Source of the DNA: Bartonella schoenbuchensis R1
GTDB lineage: Bacteria > Pseudomonadota > Alphaproteobacteria > Rhizobiales > Rhizobiaceae
Length of the DNA: 64,000 nucleotides
Reading direction: 5' to 3'
Assembly (NCBI RefSeq): GCF_002022685.1
Contig: NZ_CP019789.1
Location: 1,497,001-1,561,000, forward strand
Shown piece after piece: positions 63,133-64,000 of the stretch (the stretch's first letter is position 1; every line of letters starts with the position of its first letter). Below the pieces are notes generated by a model. The model worked only from the letters and a program-made list of their open reading frames with translations. It was not told the origin of the DNA and did not search any database. A program made the position numbers and the translations under genes.

Positions 63133-63798
63133 TTACAATGCCCCTGAAAATTGCTCTTCTAACTCGCTATCAGGTCCACATTTTTCTCTCAGCCCCTGTT
63201 TGATATCTTCAGACATATTTTTCAATTGATTCATATGATTCATATCTGCATCATGAAAAGTATCAAACACTAAAGCAGCAATATCAGCCCCAAACTTAGA
63301 CAACAATACATCTATTTTTAAATTTTCATCTATCAAAAAAGCTTCCACCACATCTGCAGAAAGGTTGAGTATATGAGCCTTTTCCATCAATTTGCGATGG
63401 GTGTGTAAATGCTCTAAAATTTGTGCTGTCATCACACCCTCCCTCTTTGTTCCATTAAGACTCAACTCTTTATTAAAAGCCATAATATTTTGCTCAAGCA
63501 CTGTGTCATAAAAGGCTGCATATTGATAAATCAATTGGCGTGAATGCGCCACGGGAAAACCACAAAGAGACTGCATCGTTTGTTGTGGAGAAGTAATCAT
63601 TGGTTGAAAAATTTTTTCGCTTTCTTTCATTAAGCGATAGGCAAAAACAAAAACTGTTGCATCAATACTTTGCATTTCTTTTGTTTCATTGCTTTTAATC
63701 ACATCTGTAACCGATGACAGGATAACCGATGAGTGTGCTCCCACTCCTCCTAAAAGCCAAGCGACAATAAAAACCACAAATCTCATCATTTTGTTCAA
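63133..63798 (-). CDS. Predicted secreted protein of unknown function
   Basis: A 221-residue product with a clear signal peptide (MMRFVVFIVAWLLGGVGAHS) and a helical mature part. Two Cys (SLCGFPVAHSR and EKCGPDSELEEQ) might pair in the periplasm. I recognize no family or catalytic motif. It lies between priA and atpH on the same strand; a ~190-base gap follows, so it may be its own unit. Position gives no functional clue. Confidence 0.7.
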   Translation of the reverse strand: MNKMMRFVVFIVAWLLGGVGAHSSVILSSVTDVIKSNETKEMQSIDATVFVFAYRLMKESEKIFQPMITSPQQTMQSLCGFPVAHSRQLIYQYAAFYDTVLEQNIMAFNKELSLNGTKREGVMTAQILEHLHTHRKLMEKAHILNLSADVVEAFLIDENLKIDVLLSKFGADIAALVFDTFHDADMNHMNQLKNMSEDIKQGLREKCGPDSELEEQFSGAL

Positions 63799-63861
63799 AA
63801 CTACCCTCTCTCAAACAATATTTTTTTAAAACAAACGCATTTATTTTTATTGCTTTATTTT

Positions 63862-64000
63862 TTAAAGAAAACTTTGCGGATCAATATCAATTTGAACTTG
63901 AACTGAACCAGGTCTTTTAGGTGCATTTGCAATCATTGCACGAATAAACCCTTGCATATCAAACGAGCGCTGCCCATGCAGCAAAAGCCGAAAACGATAT
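63862..64000 (-). CDS. priA: Primosomal helicase PriA, 3' end only
   Basis: The last 46 codons are inside the window and the gene runs off the right edge. The residues YRFRLLLHGQRSFDMQGFIR, then NAPKRPGSVQVQIDIDPQSF and a final Leu before the stop at 63862, match the C-terminal end of PriA (VDIDPQSF-type ending). PriA restarts stalled replication forks. Head and zinc-binding domains lie outside. Confidence 0.85.
   Translation of the reverse strand, partial: YRFRLLLHGQRSFDMQGFIRAMIANAPKRPGSVQVQIDIDPQSFL

Overview
The window looks like chromosomal DNA of a Bartonella-type alphaproteobacterium (Hyphomicrobiales/Rhizobiales). This rests on the gene set: TrcR/DUF1013, DUF1465/RcdA-like, DUF4164-ZapA, DUF2312, DUF1036, a truncated helicase-FdxA-CarD cluster, an RpoH2-type sigma-32, and an AtpD with a long Lys/Ala/Ser N-terminal extension. 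Coding DNA is moderately AT-rich. The genus is inferred by recognition, not by a search, and I do not name a species. I saw no tRNA, rRNA, transposase, integrase, phage module or CRISPR array.

Layout. 0-2.8 kb: a DUF883/holin-like membrane gene pair between two blocks of one ~310-325 bp repeat family. 2.8-11.1 kb (minus): pal-cpoB-tilS-ftsH-glmM, where cpoB and tilS carry internal tandem repeats and frameshifts. 11.8-22.7 kb: trcR, yebC, rpmE, an ABC exporter, suhB-efp, a Sel1 protein, a frameshifted thiE-like gene, an OpgC-like acyltransferase and an RcdA-like gene. 23.3-30.3 kb (plus): ruvCAB-ybgC-tolQRAB. 31.4-37.1 kb (minus): tkt-gap-pgk-fba. 37.4-47.4 kb: DUF4164-zapA, pyk-DUF1036, DUF2312, a glycine-zipper lipoprotein plus uup, a small lipoprotein, a thiamin pyrophosphokinase, an M48 metalloprotease and rpoH. 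47.9-54.9 kb: helicase C-terminal remnant, fdxA, carD, rpmF, ispA, ispG and a second DUF883-like gene. 55-64 kb (minus): an EmrAB-like efflux pair, the F1 ATP synthase operon atpHAGDC (atpA frameshifted as given), a secreted protein of unknown function and the 3' end of priA.

The Tol-Pal envelope machine is complete in parts but split. ruvCAB-ybgC-tolQRAB and pal-cpoB-tilS-ftsH-glmM, normally one series in this lineage, lie apart and in opposite orientation. TolQRA, TolB, Pal and CpoB would still act together across the envelope. The glycolysis/pentose-phosphate enzymes, F1 ATPase and isoprenoid enzymes form the housekeeping core.

The most striking property is widespread tandem duplication. 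At least eight long arrays (period about 120-370 bp, nearly all C/A-rich on the plus strand) fill intergenic regions and have entered cpoB, tilS and ybgC. Smaller duplications (10-70 bp) sit at many gene ends. Four genes (cpoB, tilS, thiE-like, atpA) have frameshifts at homopolymers or repeats. These may be real decay or slippage, or homopolymer errors in the sequence; the sequence alone cannot decide.
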